A DNA stretch of 35,001 bases from Tannerella sp. (GCA_031277335.1 JAITMM010000175.1:1-35001), one strand, 5' to 3'. Shown: positions 25,235 to 33,709, numbered from the stretch's first letter. A program made the numbers and translations. Notes: generated by a model not told the origin, from the letters alone.

Positions 25235-27931
25235 TTATAAATTAAACCAATAATTCAATTTTACCATAAAAATATTATTAGCCGGAAGGCCGAACATACG
25301 GTCTAAATTATTGTCCCAGCCGGGCAGGTAATAGCCTGCGTTGTTGGACATTGAGTGTTCCCAAACGACATAGAGCGTGGAGCCGGGCAGGTATTCCCAG
25401 CGACCGACGAAAATTGACCTGAACTCGTTGAAGTTGAAGTCAGGGTTGTTGAATGAATAGCTATCTGTCTCACTTTGAACGGTATATCGATTGTCTGCAA
25501 GACTTATTTCAGTCGGTAAATAGGTGTGGAAACGCTCGGCGCGGTTACGCGAATCGGGTTTCATTGCTTTTTTGAAGTCCTTATACTTGGCTGTCGAGGT
25601 GAAAGGTGCGCCATACCACTGTAAGGATATGTCGGGGGTGACGTTGACCTGCAGGTTCATGGTCAGTCCGAATGTCTTTTGATCCATTTTTCCTGCGATA
25701 AAGACAGGGCCGGAAGAGGAAGCGCCTCCTCCCGCGAGGGTTGGCGTAGTGGCTGTAACGTATTGAAAATCATCTTTATTCCATTGATAAGTAAATTTGC
25801 CGGTCAGGTATACATGGTTTCCAAGGCGGAGGCTTAAAGAGGGCGCGAGGGTATTGAAATTGTAATCTCCCCGCGTATTATAGTTCAATTGATATTGTAC
25901 GGTGAAAGACATACGTTTAGCTTTGTCTGTATTCAGTATGGCGTTCAAGGCATACCAATCGCCGTAACGCAAATCCGGCCCGCCGCGAAAACGTCTGGTT
26001 TGCGTTTCGTTCATGCCGTAAATATTCGTAATATCGGCTTCATAACGATTTAAAAACATCGTTTTCCATTTCAAAATGAAACTGTTTGCGAAAAAATTGC
26101 CGCCATAATTCCATTTATTGACTTGCGAAAGAGAGACTGTATTATTGCGGAATTGCTTCCAAACGTTTGTCTGACGAAATTCAACTGTTGTCTCATTCAC
26201 CTGAATATCAGCTTCTTTCAAATATCCGATATCATTCAGATCGAATCCTGGAGAAAGCCAGCTATATGTTTCTGAAAATGACCATTTTGAATTGCCTTTG
26301 CGTCCGAGTTTAAGATAGCCTCCGGTGCCGTTCAGCGAGGTACGGTTGTTGTCAACATGCAGATAATCCTGCGCCGAGGTGCGCTGGTAGTAGTGCACTG
26401 CATTTTGTTGCAGCCGTGTGATGGCGGCGGCGCTCCCGTTAAGCGAGCTGTACATGCCTTTCATCTCGAAGTAATAGAGGCGTTTAGCAAAGAACTGGGT
26501 GAAGTCGATACCGGCCGTGAAGGCGTTTCTCACCATAAAATCCTCTAAACGAGGCTGGTTGAGCGCACGATTGACAGAAGTCAACATGCCGCCAAGCAGC
26601 GTATTTCCATCCCAGTTTTTTTGCACGCGGGCAACAGTGTAATTAGTCAGTGGCTCAATTACTTCCGAGCTGAATACCTGTTGAGGATTGTTCAAGTCGG
26701 ATGAAACAGTTCCGTCCATTCGCATCACATCGACAGACGAGCGGGCCGTCACACTCTGCACAAGTCCTAACGTCACTCCGTGACGGTTTGTCCCGGTCAG
26801 CTTCAAGGCGCCGATAATGGGCACATTAGAGATCGATTCGGCAAAACTGTTCTGATTATCAATGCCTTCGGGACGCAGTGACGGGGAAGCGCCTATCCGG
26901 CGCGAATAAAACATCATGTCGCCGACCATCTGAAAATCAGTGATATGCTTGCCTTCGAGGAAGAAAGGACGTTTCTCGTCGTAAAACGTCTCGTAGGTCG
27001 TCAGGTTCATCACCGAAGGGTCAAGTTCGATTTGTCCGAAATCGGGATTTACCGTTAGATCAAGCGTATAGTCCGACAATGCCACCTTGGCATCAAGTCC
27101 GGCATTGCCTCCCCACAGATATCCTTTCTGATACGGACTGTTCCTGATGGCCGGTTCTCTGGTGTATTTGCCCATGACGTAAGGCAAAATCTCTATGCCG
27201 CGAGGCTTCGGCAAGTCTTTCATGCCGTGCATCTCGCCGAATGAAAAGACGTGACCGTTGTTTTTCAGCGGGATCATACTCCAGTTTTGGACTTCGCTGT
27301 TGCGCCGGATGATACGTCTGACGTGCAGTCCCCAAATGTCAGAGTCTGCCAATTGATTGTATCTTAGCTGATTGAACGGGATACGGATTTCTGCTGTCCA
27401 CGACGAATCAGCCATGTCGATATGGGTGCGCGCTTCCCAGACGGCGTTCCAACTGCGGTTCACGTCCAATTTGTCGGTCACAATCAAATCGGTCTTGTTT
27501 CCGCCTATGTTCAGGTTAAATTCAGGTGCAGCCCGAAAATCGTGATACGTATCAAATGCCACACTGACCAGATCGCCGATATTATTGTCGTCGCGATTGC
27601 CGATAAAGGCATTCATCTTTTCAGGGACGGCATCCTTGCAGTATACGCCAACGTATATATTCTTGTTGTCATACAGCACTTTAACGCGGGTAGGAGAGGG
27701 GGATATCGCCCTTTCGTAAGGCGTGACCTGCACAAAACGTTCCGACCATTCGCCCTGCTGTGTCCAGAAATCTTCGTCCATCCGGCCATCAATCACCGGC
27801 TGAAGATCGGCTCTCGATTTTGTGACGTTATACACTCGTTTATAGGCTTTTTCGAAAGGAATTATTGAATCGGTCTGCGCATATACGGTCGCGCAAAAAC
27901 AATATAATATAAAGATGTACGTATATCTCAT
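25235..27931 (-). CDS. DUF5916 outer-membrane protein with N-terminal carbohydrate-binding-like domain
   Basis: This 898-residue protein has a signal peptide (MRYTYIFILYCFCATVYAQ) and a CBM9-like / DOMON-like domain at about 40-215 with PVIDGRMDEDFW, NIYVGVYCKDA and WTAEIRIPFNQLRY. The rest has alternating aromatic strands typical of a beta-barrel (DUF5916), ending in aromatic MVKLNYWFNL. The segment DPSVMNLTTYETFYDEKRPF with FFLEGKH is conserved in the family. It is a common Bacteroidetes outer-membrane protein of unknown function. ATG 27931 begins the signal peptide and sits 15 bases after the predicted transcription start. No link to the polysaccharide genes is evident. Confidence 0.88.
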   Translation of the reverse strand: MRYTYIFILYCFCATVYAQTDSIIPFEKAYKRVYNVTKSRADLQPVIDGRMDEDFWTQQGEWSERFVQVTPYERAISPSPTRVKVLYDNKNIYVGVYCKDAVPEKMNAFIGNRDDNNIGDLVSVAFDTYHDFRAAPEFNLNIGGNKTDLIVTDKLDVNRSWNAVWEARTHIDMADSSWTAEIRIPFNQLRYNQLADSDIWGLHVRRIIRRNSEVQNWSMIPLKNNGHVFSFGEMHGMKDLPKPRGIEILPYVMGKYTREPAIRNSPYQKGYLWGGNAGLDAKVALSDYTLDLTVNPDFGQIELDPSVMNLTTYETFYDEKRPFFLEGKHITDFQMVGDMMFYSRRIGASPSLRPEGIDNQNSFAESISNVPIIGALKLTGTNRHGVTLGLVQSVTARSSVDVMRMDGTVSSDLNNPQQVFSSEVIEPLTNYTVARVQKNWDGNTLLGGMLTSVNRALNQPRLEDFMVRNAFTAGIDFTQFFAKRLYYFEMKGMYSSLNGSAAAITRLQQNAVHYYQRTSAQDYLHVDNNRTSLNGTGGYLKLGRKGNSKWSFSETYSWLSPGFDLNDIGYLKEADIQVNETTVEFRQTNVWKQFRNNTVSLSQVNKWNYGGNFFANSFILKWKTMFLNRYEADITNIYGMNETQTRRFRGGPDLRYGDWYALNAILNTDKAKRMSFTVQYQLNYNTRGDYNFNTLAPSLSLRLGNHVYLTGKFTYQWNKDDFQYVTATTPTLAGGGASSSGPVFIAGKMDQKTFGLTMNLQVNVTPDISLQWYGAPFTSTAKYKDFKKAMKPDSRNRAERFHTYLPTEISLADNRYTVQSETDSYSFNNPDFNFNEFRSIFVGRWEYLPGSTLYVVWEHSMSNNAGYYLPGWDNNLDRMFGLPANNIFMVKLNYWFNL

Positions 27932-27952
27932 TAAAGAATTTGTTAATTTTGG

Positions 27953-27987
27953 CAAAAATAGAAAAAAAACCTGTCAGTGGCAAAAAA
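27953..27987 (-). promoter_or_regulatory. Promoter TTTTTTG-N20-TATTTTTG for the DUF5916 gene
   Basis: The minus strand has TTTTTTG (27987-27981), a 20-base spacer and TATTTTTG (27960-27953): a full consensus match. The start would be near 27946, which leaves a leader of about 15 bases. Confidence 0.65.
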
Positions 27988-28012
27988 TGAAGAATATTTG
28001 ATAAAAAAATCG

Positions 28013-28020
28013 TATTTTTG
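28013..28020 (+). promoter_or_regulatory. -7 element TATTTTTG for the MBL-fold gene
   Basis: TATTTTTG is a perfect TAnnTTTG match 50 bases before the ATG at 28070. It is divergent to the DUF5916 promoter. A TTTG at 27997-28000 is too near to serve as the -33 box. Confidence 0.45.
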
Positions 28021-28069
28021 TCGAAAAAATGGAATGACGCAGGTTGGAGCGTCATTGAAATATACAGCG

Positions 28070-28873
28070 ATGAAAGTGTCTTTTCTGAGTTTGTCAAGCG
28101 GAAGCAGCGGCAATTGTTATTATTTGGGTACTCCTGAATATGGAATCCTGATTGATGCCGGTATCAGTGATCGCTGGATAAGAAAAATATTGAGAGACAA
28201 GGAAATAGATTTCGAAAAGATTCTCGCTGTATTGGTCACTCACGACCATGGAGACCATATCAAGACAGTAGGCTGTCTGGGTGAGAAATATAATATTCCG
28301 GTGTATTCCACTGAACCTGTGCACGATGGAATAGACCGCAGCCGATTCGTGGAAGAGACGCTGTTTCAGTCGCGCCGGATCATCGAAAAGGAAGTCCCCT
28401 TCATGATACGTGATTTCAAGATTGAAGCCTTTGAAGTGCCGCATGACAGTTCGGACAATGTAGGTTATATGATTGAGTTTGATAATCAGAGATTTACAAT
28501 TGCTACCGATGTCGGGTTCATTACCGATACCGTCTCGCGTTATTTATGTATGGCCAATCACCTGGTGCTCGAAGCCAATTATGACTATGAAATGCTGATG
28601 TTTGGCAATTATCCTCCGTTCCTGAAAGAGCGTGTGTCAAGCCCGACAGGTCATTTGAGCAATCAGGATGCAGCCGAATTTCTGGCAACTCATTTCATGC
28701 CGACTTGGAAAAATATATGGCTCTGCCACTTGAGCCGCGAAAACAACCATCCCGAACTTGTTTACAAAACCGTAGATTTCAGACTGCAACGCGAAGGCAT
28801 CCGCATTGGCAAAGACTTCAACCTGAACGTGTTGAAGCGGATGACGCCTTCGGAACTGTTCGTGCTGGAATAA
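28070..28873 (+). CDS. MBL-fold metallo-hydrolase, YycJ/WalJ-like
   Basis: This 267-residue metallo-beta-lactamase-fold enzyme has the start MKVSFLSLSSGSSGNCYYLG, which is the signature of the YycJ/WalJ group (phosphodiesterase or nuclease-like). The metal-binding motif THDHGDH is at 57-63 (H58-x-H60-x-D62-H63), with SGNVGY-type SDNVGYMIEF, TDVGFITD for a metal-bridging Asp, and LCHLSRENNHPELV near the end. The start at 28070 fits the family; an ATG at 28034 is an alternative. The 43 bases after it lead to fucI with no terminator. Family call is firm; substrate is not. Confidence 0.9.
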   Translation: MKVSFLSLSSGSSGNCYYLGTPEYGILIDAGISDRWIRKILRDKEIDFEKILAVLVTHDHGDHIKTVGCLGEKYNIPVYSTEPVHDGIDRSRFVEETLFQSRRIIEKEVPFMIRDFKIEAFEVPHDSSDNVGYMIEFDNQRFTIATDVGFITDTVSRYLCMANHLVLEANYDYEMLMFGNYPPFLKERVSSPTGHLSNQDAAEFLATHFMPTWKNIWLCHLSRENNHPELVYKTVDFRLQREGIRIGKDFNLNVLKRMTPSELFVLE

Positions 28874-28916
28874 AGCATTGAGCGAAAACGATTACTAATT
28901 AAACACATATAAAACA

Positions 28917-30704
28917 ATGAATGTAAATAGATTTAAAGGAGAATGGCCGAAAATCGGCATTCGGCCGGTGATAGACGGCCGCATGGGCGGTGTGCGCGAA
29001 TCACTTGAAAACCAGACCATGAACATGGCCAACAGTGTAGTAACCCTGATAACTTCCACGTTGAAATATCCTGACGGGACGCCTGTGCAGTGCGTGATAG
29101 CCGATTCAACCATCGGACGCGTGCCGGAAAGCGCGGCTTGTGCCGATAAGTTCAGGCGTGAAGGGGTGGATATAACGATAACCGTCACTCCCTGTTGGTG
29201 TTACGGCAGTGAAACGATGGATATGAATCCGCATACGGTCAAGGCTGTATGGGGCTTTAACGGCACGGAACGTCCAGGCGCCGTATACCTTGCCGCCGTG
29301 CTTGCCGCCCATGCGCAAAAGGGATTGCCTGCTTTTGGCATCTACGGGCATGAGGTTCAGGACGCCGATACGACGCAAATTCCTGAGGATGTGAAAGATA
29401 AACTATTGAGATTTGCACGTGCATCGCTGGCTGTCGCCATGATGCGCGGGAAATCCTACCTCTCGATCGGCGCCGTCTGTATGGGCATAGCCGGGTCTAT
29501 TGTCAATGCCGATTTCTTTGAAGAATTTCTGGGGATGCGTTGCGAAGGGATTGATGAAGTGGAGATTATCCGCCGTATGGAAAAAGGTATTTATGACCGG
29601 GATGAATTTAACAGGGCGCTTGCCTGGGCAAAAGAGAATTGCCAGCAAGGCGAGGACAATATCAACCCTGCACACTTAGTCAAAAGTCAGGCCGAATTTG
29701 ATGCCGACTGGGAGTTTAGCGTCAAGATGACGCTGATTGTCCGCGACTTGATGGTTGGGAATCCGCGTCTGAAAGACCTGGACTTCGGAGAAGAGGCATT
29801 GGGGCATAACGCCATTGCGGCAGGATTTCAGGGTCAACGTCAATGGACTGATTTCTACCCGAATGGCGATTTTACTGAGTCTATCCTCAACTCGTCGTTC
29901 GACTGGAACGGGATACGCCAGGCGTACATTCTGGCTACAGAAAATGACTCGTTGAATGGAGCCGCCATGTTATTCGGTCATTTACTGACAGGTACGGCGC
30001 AGATTTTTGCCGACGTGCGGACTTATTGGAGTCCCGAAGCCGTGTTGCGCGTCACGGGAAAAGCTTTGACGGGGAAGGCGGCCAATGGGATTATCCATCT
30101 GATTAATTCGGGTGCCGCTACGCTGGATGGCTCCGGTCAACAGTCTGATGCAGAGGGAAATCCTGCCATGAAGCCGTTCTGGGAGGTGAGCGAAAAGGAG
30201 GCTCAGGCCTGTTTGGATGCAACGACCTGGGTACCGGCAAATAGAGGCTATTTTCGCGGTGGCGGGTTCTCCTCCAAATTCCTTTCAAAGGGAGGCATGC
30301 CATGTACGATGTTGCGTCTGAATTTGGTCAAGGGGATAGGCCCTGTCCTGCAATTAGCCGAAGGATGGACGGTAGACATCGACCCCGAAGCGCATAAGAT
30401 ATTGGATGACAGGACAGACAAGGGCTGGCCGACGACATGGTTTGCGCCGCGGATGACAAGTAGTGATGCCTTCAAGGACGTATATTCCGTGATGAATAAC
30501 TGGGGTGCCAATCACGGTGCCATCAGCTTCGGACATATTGGTGCTGACCTGATTACGCTGGCTTCGATGCTGCGCATACCCGTCTGCATGCACAATGTGG
30601 AAGAAAAGGATATTTTCCGCCCTGCCGTATGGAATGCGTTCGGAATGGACAAGGAAGGCGCTGACTACCGCGCTTGCCGGGCCTACGGGGCGTTGTATAA
30701 GTAA
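28917..30704 (+). CDS. fucI: L-fucose isomerase
   Basis: This 595-residue enzyme interconverts L-fucose and L-fuculose (also D-arabinose/D-ribulose) with Mn2+. Visible blocks are [79 protein letters not shown], and [20 protein letters not shown] followed by [13 protein letters not shown]. The metal and catalytic residues align as E342, D366 and H533, each five higher than E337, D361 and H528 of the E. coli enzyme. No fucose kinase, aldolase or permease gene is adjacent, so the rest of the pathway must be elsewhere. A strong hairpin follows the stop. Confidence 0.96.
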   Translation: MNVNRFKGEWPKIGIRPVIDGRMGGVRESLENQTMNMANSVVTLITSTLKYPDGTPVQCVIADSTIGRVPESAACADKFRREGVDITITVTPCWCYGSETMDMNPHTVKAVWGFNGTERPGAVYLAAVLAAHAQKGLPAFGIYGHEVQDADTTQIPEDVKDKLLRFARASLAVAMMRGKSYLSIGAVCMGIAGSIVNADFFEEFLGMRCEGIDEVEIIRRMEKGIYDRDEFNRALAWAKENCQQGEDNINPAHLVKSQAEFDADWEFSVKMTLIVRDLMVGNPRLKDLDFGEEALGHNAIAAGFQGQRQWTDFYPNGDFTESILNSSFDWNGIRQAYILATENDSLNGAAMLFGHLLTGTAQIFADVRTYWSPEAVLRVTGKALTGKAANGIIHLINSGAATLDGSGQQSDAEGNPAMKPFWEVSEKEAQACLDATTWVPANRGYFRGGGFSSKFLSKGGMPCTMLRLNLVKGIGPVLQLAEGWTVDIDPEAHKILDDRTDKGWPTTWFAPRMTSSDAFKDVYSVMNNWGANHGAISFGHIGADLITLASMLRIPVCMHNVEEKDIFRPAVWNAFGMDKEGADYRACRAYGALYK

Positions 30705-30708
30705 ACAT

Positions 30709-30748
30709 TAAAGTAGAGACGCGGCACGCACGCAGCGTCTCTACTTTA
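30709..30748 (+). terminator. Hairpin terminator after fucI (dispersed GTAGAGACGC-type palindrome)
   Basis: TAAAGTAGAGACGC (30709-30722) pairs perfectly with GCGTCTCTACTTTA (30735-30748) around a 12-base loop; T-rich sequence follows. The core GTAGAGACGC...GCGTCTCTAC is a palindrome widely seen in intergenic DNA of many bacteria, so it may be a repeat element that serves as a terminator. Confidence 0.75.
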
Positions 30749-30764
30749 TTTTAATTAAAAAATA

Positions 30765-31229
30765 ATGTCTTATACTGTTGATTTTAAGAATGTAACCACG
30801 GCGGGATTGGAATCCTCTCCCGTGGCGGCGGCGCTTGCCGGATTGCGGGCCAATGAAGCCCGCTATTATATAAACAAATGCAATCTTGCATTTACGACCG
30901 TTCCGGCTGATGAAAGCAGGGAAACGATTGATTATGTGAACCGTATCTTGAAGGAAGAACGCGGAATTGAATTTGCGGCCAAACCGTTGGAAACGTCGCA
31001 GTTTGAGTTGGATGGCGCCAAAATTACCTATGTTTTCTATGAAGACGGTCTCGCACTCAACGTGATGTATTCGATTGACGGATCGGAGAAAAGCGCCGTA
31101 GGATTGAAACTTTCCGACGGAATGGAGGTGCCGAAAGAACTGGAAGGCAAGTTCAAGTTTGCCCGGATGAAGTCCAAACTCGCCGGAACTATCAGAGGCT
31201 CGTTTTTTATCGTTAAAGGTCGATATTAG
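30765..31229 (+). CDS. Protein of unknown function (154 aa)
   Basis: I do not recognise this family. The protein is soluble (no signal or membrane helix), begins MSYTVDFKNVTTAGLESSPV, and has an Ala-rich first helix (AAALAGLRANEARYYINKC), a helix ETIDYVNRILKEERGIEF, and then four or five strand-like segments (QFELDGAKITYVFYEDG, ALNVMYSIDGSEKSAVGLKL, FKFARMKSKLAGTIRGSFFI). It lies 16 bases beyond the hairpin that follows fucI, so it may be read through or start anew. Its codon use matches fucI, so it looks like a real gene. No cluster-based function is evident. Confidence 0.7.
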   Translation: MSYTVDFKNVTTAGLESSPVAAALAGLRANEARYYINKCNLAFTTVPADESRETIDYVNRILKEERGIEFAAKPLETSQFELDGAKITYVFYEDGLALNVMYSIDGSEKSAVGLKLSDGMEVPKELEGKFKFARMKSKLAGTIRGSFFIVKGRY

Positions 31230-31551
31230 CGCTTATTCATCTTCACTGCGAGCTTCACTTCTCCGTCATTTCGAGCCTGCGTCCTCTTTCTCCGTCATTG
31301 TGAGCTTGCGAAGCAATCCGGAAAGATTTTTCCCTTTCACCTTGTTGTCACTCCCAATCGCTTCGCATCCTTGGGTGTTATTCATATTCATCTCCTTGCG
31401 GAGTTTTCGATCCCGAAGGGATTGTATATTTATAGAATGTTTGTTTATGGATTAGTGCGACCCCGATGGGGTCGAATTTCATGTGTTGCTGCATTTGTTT
31501 ATAAATATATGACCGCCCCGCGGTCTATTATGTAATTTTTTTAATAAAAAG
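31230..31551. repeat. Repeat-rich intergenic region with four small palindromes
   Basis: This gap has no gene I can support. It contains two diverged copies of CTCCGTCATTGTGAGCTTGCG (31261-31281 and 31290-31310), of the CGTCATTGCGAGC-type dispersed repeat, and a row of small palindromes: CTCC-TTGC-GGAG (31392-31403), ATCCC-GAA-GGGAT (31410-31422), CGACCCC-GAT-GGGGTCG (31458-31474) and GACCG-CCCCG-CGGTC (31511-31525). The last three are about 50 bases apart. Such elements look like REP-like or MITE-like debris in Bacteroidetes; no matching terminal repeat is seen. Confidence 0.6.
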
Positions 31552-31583
31552 TTTTGCCGGTTTCAAAAAAGGTTGTATCTTTG
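31552..31583 (+). promoter_or_regulatory. Promoter TTTTG-N19-TATCTTTG for the leader RNA and Abi_2 gene
   Basis: TTTTG (31552-31556), 19 bases, and TATCTTTG (31576-31583) form the best consensus Bacteroidetes promoter in the window. Transcription should start around 31588-31592, immediately before the hairpin of the leader. Confidence 0.75.
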
Positions 31584-31589
31584 CACTCA

Positions 31590-31644
31590 ACATACTCACC
31601 CCGCTTCCCGTCAGAACAGCGCGCTCAGGGTGAGTGTTTTTTTC
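31590..31644 (+). ncRNA. Possible short structured RNA or attenuator upstream of the Abi_2 gene
   Basis: Between the promoter and the ATG at 31648 lies a hairpin: ACTCACCC (31594-31601) pairs with GGGTGAGT (31628-31635), extendable by a U-G and an A-U pair, with a 26-base loop that can form a small CGC/GCG inner stem. A run of seven T (31637-31643) follows at once, as in an intrinsic terminator. The RNA would be about 50 nucleotides and the Shine-Dalgarno position of the gene is taken up by the T-run. AbiF proteins are known to be stably associated with a conserved non-coding RNA that acts as antitoxin. That this leader is such an RNA is inference; a plain attenuator is the alternative. Confidence 0.45.
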
Positions 31645-31647
31645 TAT

Positions 31648-32550
31648 ATGGTGAAGACTAAATTATTTTATTCCAAAACATTTCTGTCCCATGATGCGCA
31701 AATCACGTTGCTGAAATCTCGTGGAATGACATTTGCCGATGAAACCAAGGCATTGCATTTGCTTGAGAATATCGGTTATTACAGGCTTAGCGGCTACTGG
31801 TATCCATTGCTGGCAGATAAACAAAATCATATTTTCAGACCTGATGCCGACTTTGAAACAGGGTTTAATCTCTACAAATTTGACCGTGAACTGCGAAAAC
31901 TGATTATCTCCGAACTGGAAAAGATAGAAATTGCCGTACGTTCCAAAATGGCGTATGTTTTATCAACCGAACAAAATATTTTCTGGATAGAGGACGCAAC
32001 GTTGTTTGCCAACCGGTCTCTACATCAATCAACGCTTTCCAAGATAGAAGACGAACTCAATCGCAGCGATGAAGAATTTATTGTTTCTTTTAAATCCAAA
32101 TACGCCAATCGTTTTCCACCGTCTTTTATTTTGCTGGAAATTGCTTCATTCGGAGTGCTGTCACGCCTGTATAGTAATTTAAAGCCGGGAAAGCCCAGGA
32201 AGGATATTGCCAAAATGTTCGGATTGCCTGATAAAGTCTTTGCATCGTGGCTGCATAGTCTGGTCTATATCCGCAATGTATGTGCCCATCATGCCCGGAT
32301 ATGGAACCGCCCGATGAGTATTCAACCGTTATTCCCCCGGAATCCGTCAAACACATGGATTACTGACAGGCAAGCGGGTATCAACAAGATATATTACGCT
32401 CTGTCCATGATGCTGTATCTTCTCAACACCGTCAATCCGAAACATACATTCAGACAAAAACTTGAAAGTCTTTTCATGAAATATCCCAATGTGGACAGAA
32501 AAGCGATGGGATTTCCACAAAACTGGCAAACGGAGATGCTTTGGAAATAA
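31648..32550 (+). CDS. Abi_2 family protein (AbiD/AbiF-type) with HEPN motif
   Basis: This 300-residue protein matches the abortive-infection family Abi_2 (AbiD/AbiD1/AbiF). Signatures are an N-terminal helix, LLENIGYYRLSGYWYPL at about 36-53, LYKFDRELRKLIISELEKIE, and the HEPN-type ribonuclease motif R209-NVCA-H214 in YIRNVCAHHARIWNR (Rx4H). In phage defence such proteins act as RNA-cleaving toxins that stop growth of infected cells. ATG 31648 starts the domain; a much longer in-frame reading lacks homology and would begin before the promoter start. It is a single-gene unit with its own promoter and leader RNA, flanked by dispersed repeats, which suggests a mobile or recent insertion. AbiD and AbiF cannot be told apart by eye. 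Confidence 0.87.
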   Translation: MVKTKLFYSKTFLSHDAQITLLKSRGMTFADETKALHLLENIGYYRLSGYWYPLLADKQNHIFRPDADFETGFNLYKFDRELRKLIISELEKIEIAVRSKMAYVLSTEQNIFWIEDATLFANRSLHQSTLSKIEDELNRSDEEFIVSFKSKYANRFPPSFILLEIASFGVLSRLYSNLKPGKPRKDIAKMFGLPDKVFASWLHSLVYIRNVCAHHARIWNRPMSIQPLFPRNPSNTWITDRQAGINKIYYALSMMLYLLNTVNPKHTFRQKLESLFMKYPNVDRKAMGFPQNWQTEMLWK

Positions 32551-32580
32551 CATAAACTAATATTTCAAAGAACTTTTTCA

Positions 32581-32620
32581 CCTCACCCCCCGACCCCCTC
32601 TCCAAAGGGCGAGGGGGGGG
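32581..32620. repeat. Palindromic dispersed repeat (CCCCCTCTCC...GAGGGGG)
   Basis: CCCCCTC (32594-32600) pairs with GAGGGGG (32611-32617) over a loop with TCCAAAGGGC, in the common context CTCACCCCCCGACC. This type is a widespread intergenic repeat and may end transcription of the Abi_2 gene. The remaining gap to 32759 holds only the next promoter. Confidence 0.6.
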
Positions 32621-32708
32621 ATTTGCATCCTGTAGGGGTTGTGTCATTGGTAAAAATATAGACATTATTCCGTACTGGAAAAAAAATCGCAAAATTCTGC
32701 GATTTTTT

Positions 32709-32738
32709 TTTGTGTATTCATTTTATTGCTTAACTTTG
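32709..32738 (+). promoter_or_regulatory. Promoter TTTG-N18-TAACTTTG for the creD operon
   Basis: TTTG (32709-32712) and TAACTTTG (32731-32738) are 18 bases apart, one below the usual range; the -7 box is perfect. The start would be about 15 bases before the ATG at 32760. Confidence 0.55.
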
Positions 32739-32759
32739 CAGCGCAAAGCACTTTTAAAT

Positions 32760-33404
32760 ATGGATAACAAAGAAGTTTTAAGTACGTTGAGTGATATTCG
32801 GAATATGATGGAGAAATCGTCCAGGATTCTGAGTCTGAGTGGAATGTCTGCTGTTGTAGTGGGCGTTTTTGCCGGTTTGGCAGCCGTTGTGGCGCATGTT
32901 ATATTGGGCGGCGGGAGTCTTGCGGCATGGTTGCCCCGGTTTGATTATTGCCCGGTTTGCAAGGTGCAGATGCTTGTTCTCCTTGCCGGTTTCCTGATTC
33001 TCGTGTGCATGGCCACGGCTTATCTTTTTGCCCGCAGGAAGGCGAAGCGTAAAAATCAGCGATTTGCGTTCGACCTGACAGCCAGGCGGTTGCTTTGGAA
33101 CTTTTTCATGCCGCTGGCTGCCGGAGGCGTGCTGTGCGTGTCATTTTTATGGCAGCAGCAGTATGATTTGTTGTCGGCCATCATGCTGATATTCTATGGT
33201 TTAGCATTGATCAATCTGTCGAATTACACGTATTCCAATACCCGCTATTTAGGTTATGCTCAATTACTTTTGGGGTTGGCAGACAGTTTCGTGCCGGGAC
33301 ATTCCCTGTTGTTCTGGACGGCAGGCTTCGGATTGTTTCATATCGTCTACGGCATCTATTTTTACCTGAAATTCGACAGGCAAAACACTATGAATGAACG
33401 ATGA
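32760..33404 (+). CDS. Multi-pass membrane protein of the creD operon
   Basis: This 214-residue protein has five to six hydrophobic helices (VVVGVFAGLAAVVAHVI, VLLAGFLILVCMATAYLFA, FFMPLAAGGVLCVSFLW, LLSAIMLIFYGLALINL and two near the end), with a short N-terminal helix DIRNMMEKSSRIL. The loop after the first helix has YCPVCKV, a CxxC motif. I know no enzymatic role. Genes for a protein of this type, a small winged-helix regulator and CreD commonly occur together in Bacteroidetes, which fits here: the stop overlaps the regulator's start by four bases (ATGA at 33401-33404). It may sense or report an envelope state; that is inference. Confidence 0.75.
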   Translation: MDNKEVLSTLSDIRNMMEKSSRILSLSGMSAVVVGVFAGLAAVVAHVILGGGSLAAWLPRFDYCPVCKVQMLVLLAGFLILVCMATAYLFARRKAKRKNQRFAFDLTARRLLWNFFMPLAAGGVLCVSFLWQQQYDLLSAIMLIFYGLALINLSNYTYSNTRYLGYAQLLLGLADSFVPGHSLLFWTAGFGLFHIVYGIYFYLKFDRQNTMNER

Positions 33405-33709
33405 AATACAATCTCGAAAGCATTAACAAGGCATTTGAAAACAGGGCGCGGCTTGGCATCATGTCTGTCCTGATGGTGAACGAGTCTGTTGACTTCGTGA
33501 GTATGAAGTCGTTACTTGATTTGACCGATGGCAATCTGGCAAGTCATACGCGCAGCTTGGAAGAATATGAATATATCCGAAGCGTCAAAAAATTCGTCGG
33601 ACGAAAGCCCAATACCACCTATTCAATCACGGAAAAAGGTAGGGAGGCTTTTGCCAGTCATATCAATGCGTTGGAAGAATTACTTAAAAATCAATTAAAT
33701 ACAAACTAA
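33401..33709 (+). CDS. Winged-helix transcriptional regulator (HTH_34 type)
   Basis: This 102-residue protein has a winged helix of the small MarR/ArsR-like HTH_34 type: start KAFENRARLGIMSVLMVNES, helix-turn-helix FVSMKSLLDLTDGNLASHTR, recognition helix to SLEEYEYI, and wing KKFVGRKPNTTYSITEKGRE. A C-terminal helix (AFASHINALEELLKNQL) may form the dimer. Small regulators of this type lie before creD-type genes in many Bacteroidetes. It probably controls its own operon. It is translationally coupled to the membrane protein; creD starts 60 bases downstream. Confidence 0.88.
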   Translation: MKYNLESINKAFENRARLGIMSVLMVNESVDFVSMKSLLDLTDGNLASHTRSLEEYEYIRSVKKFVGRKPNTTYSITEKGREAFASHINALEELLKNQLNTN

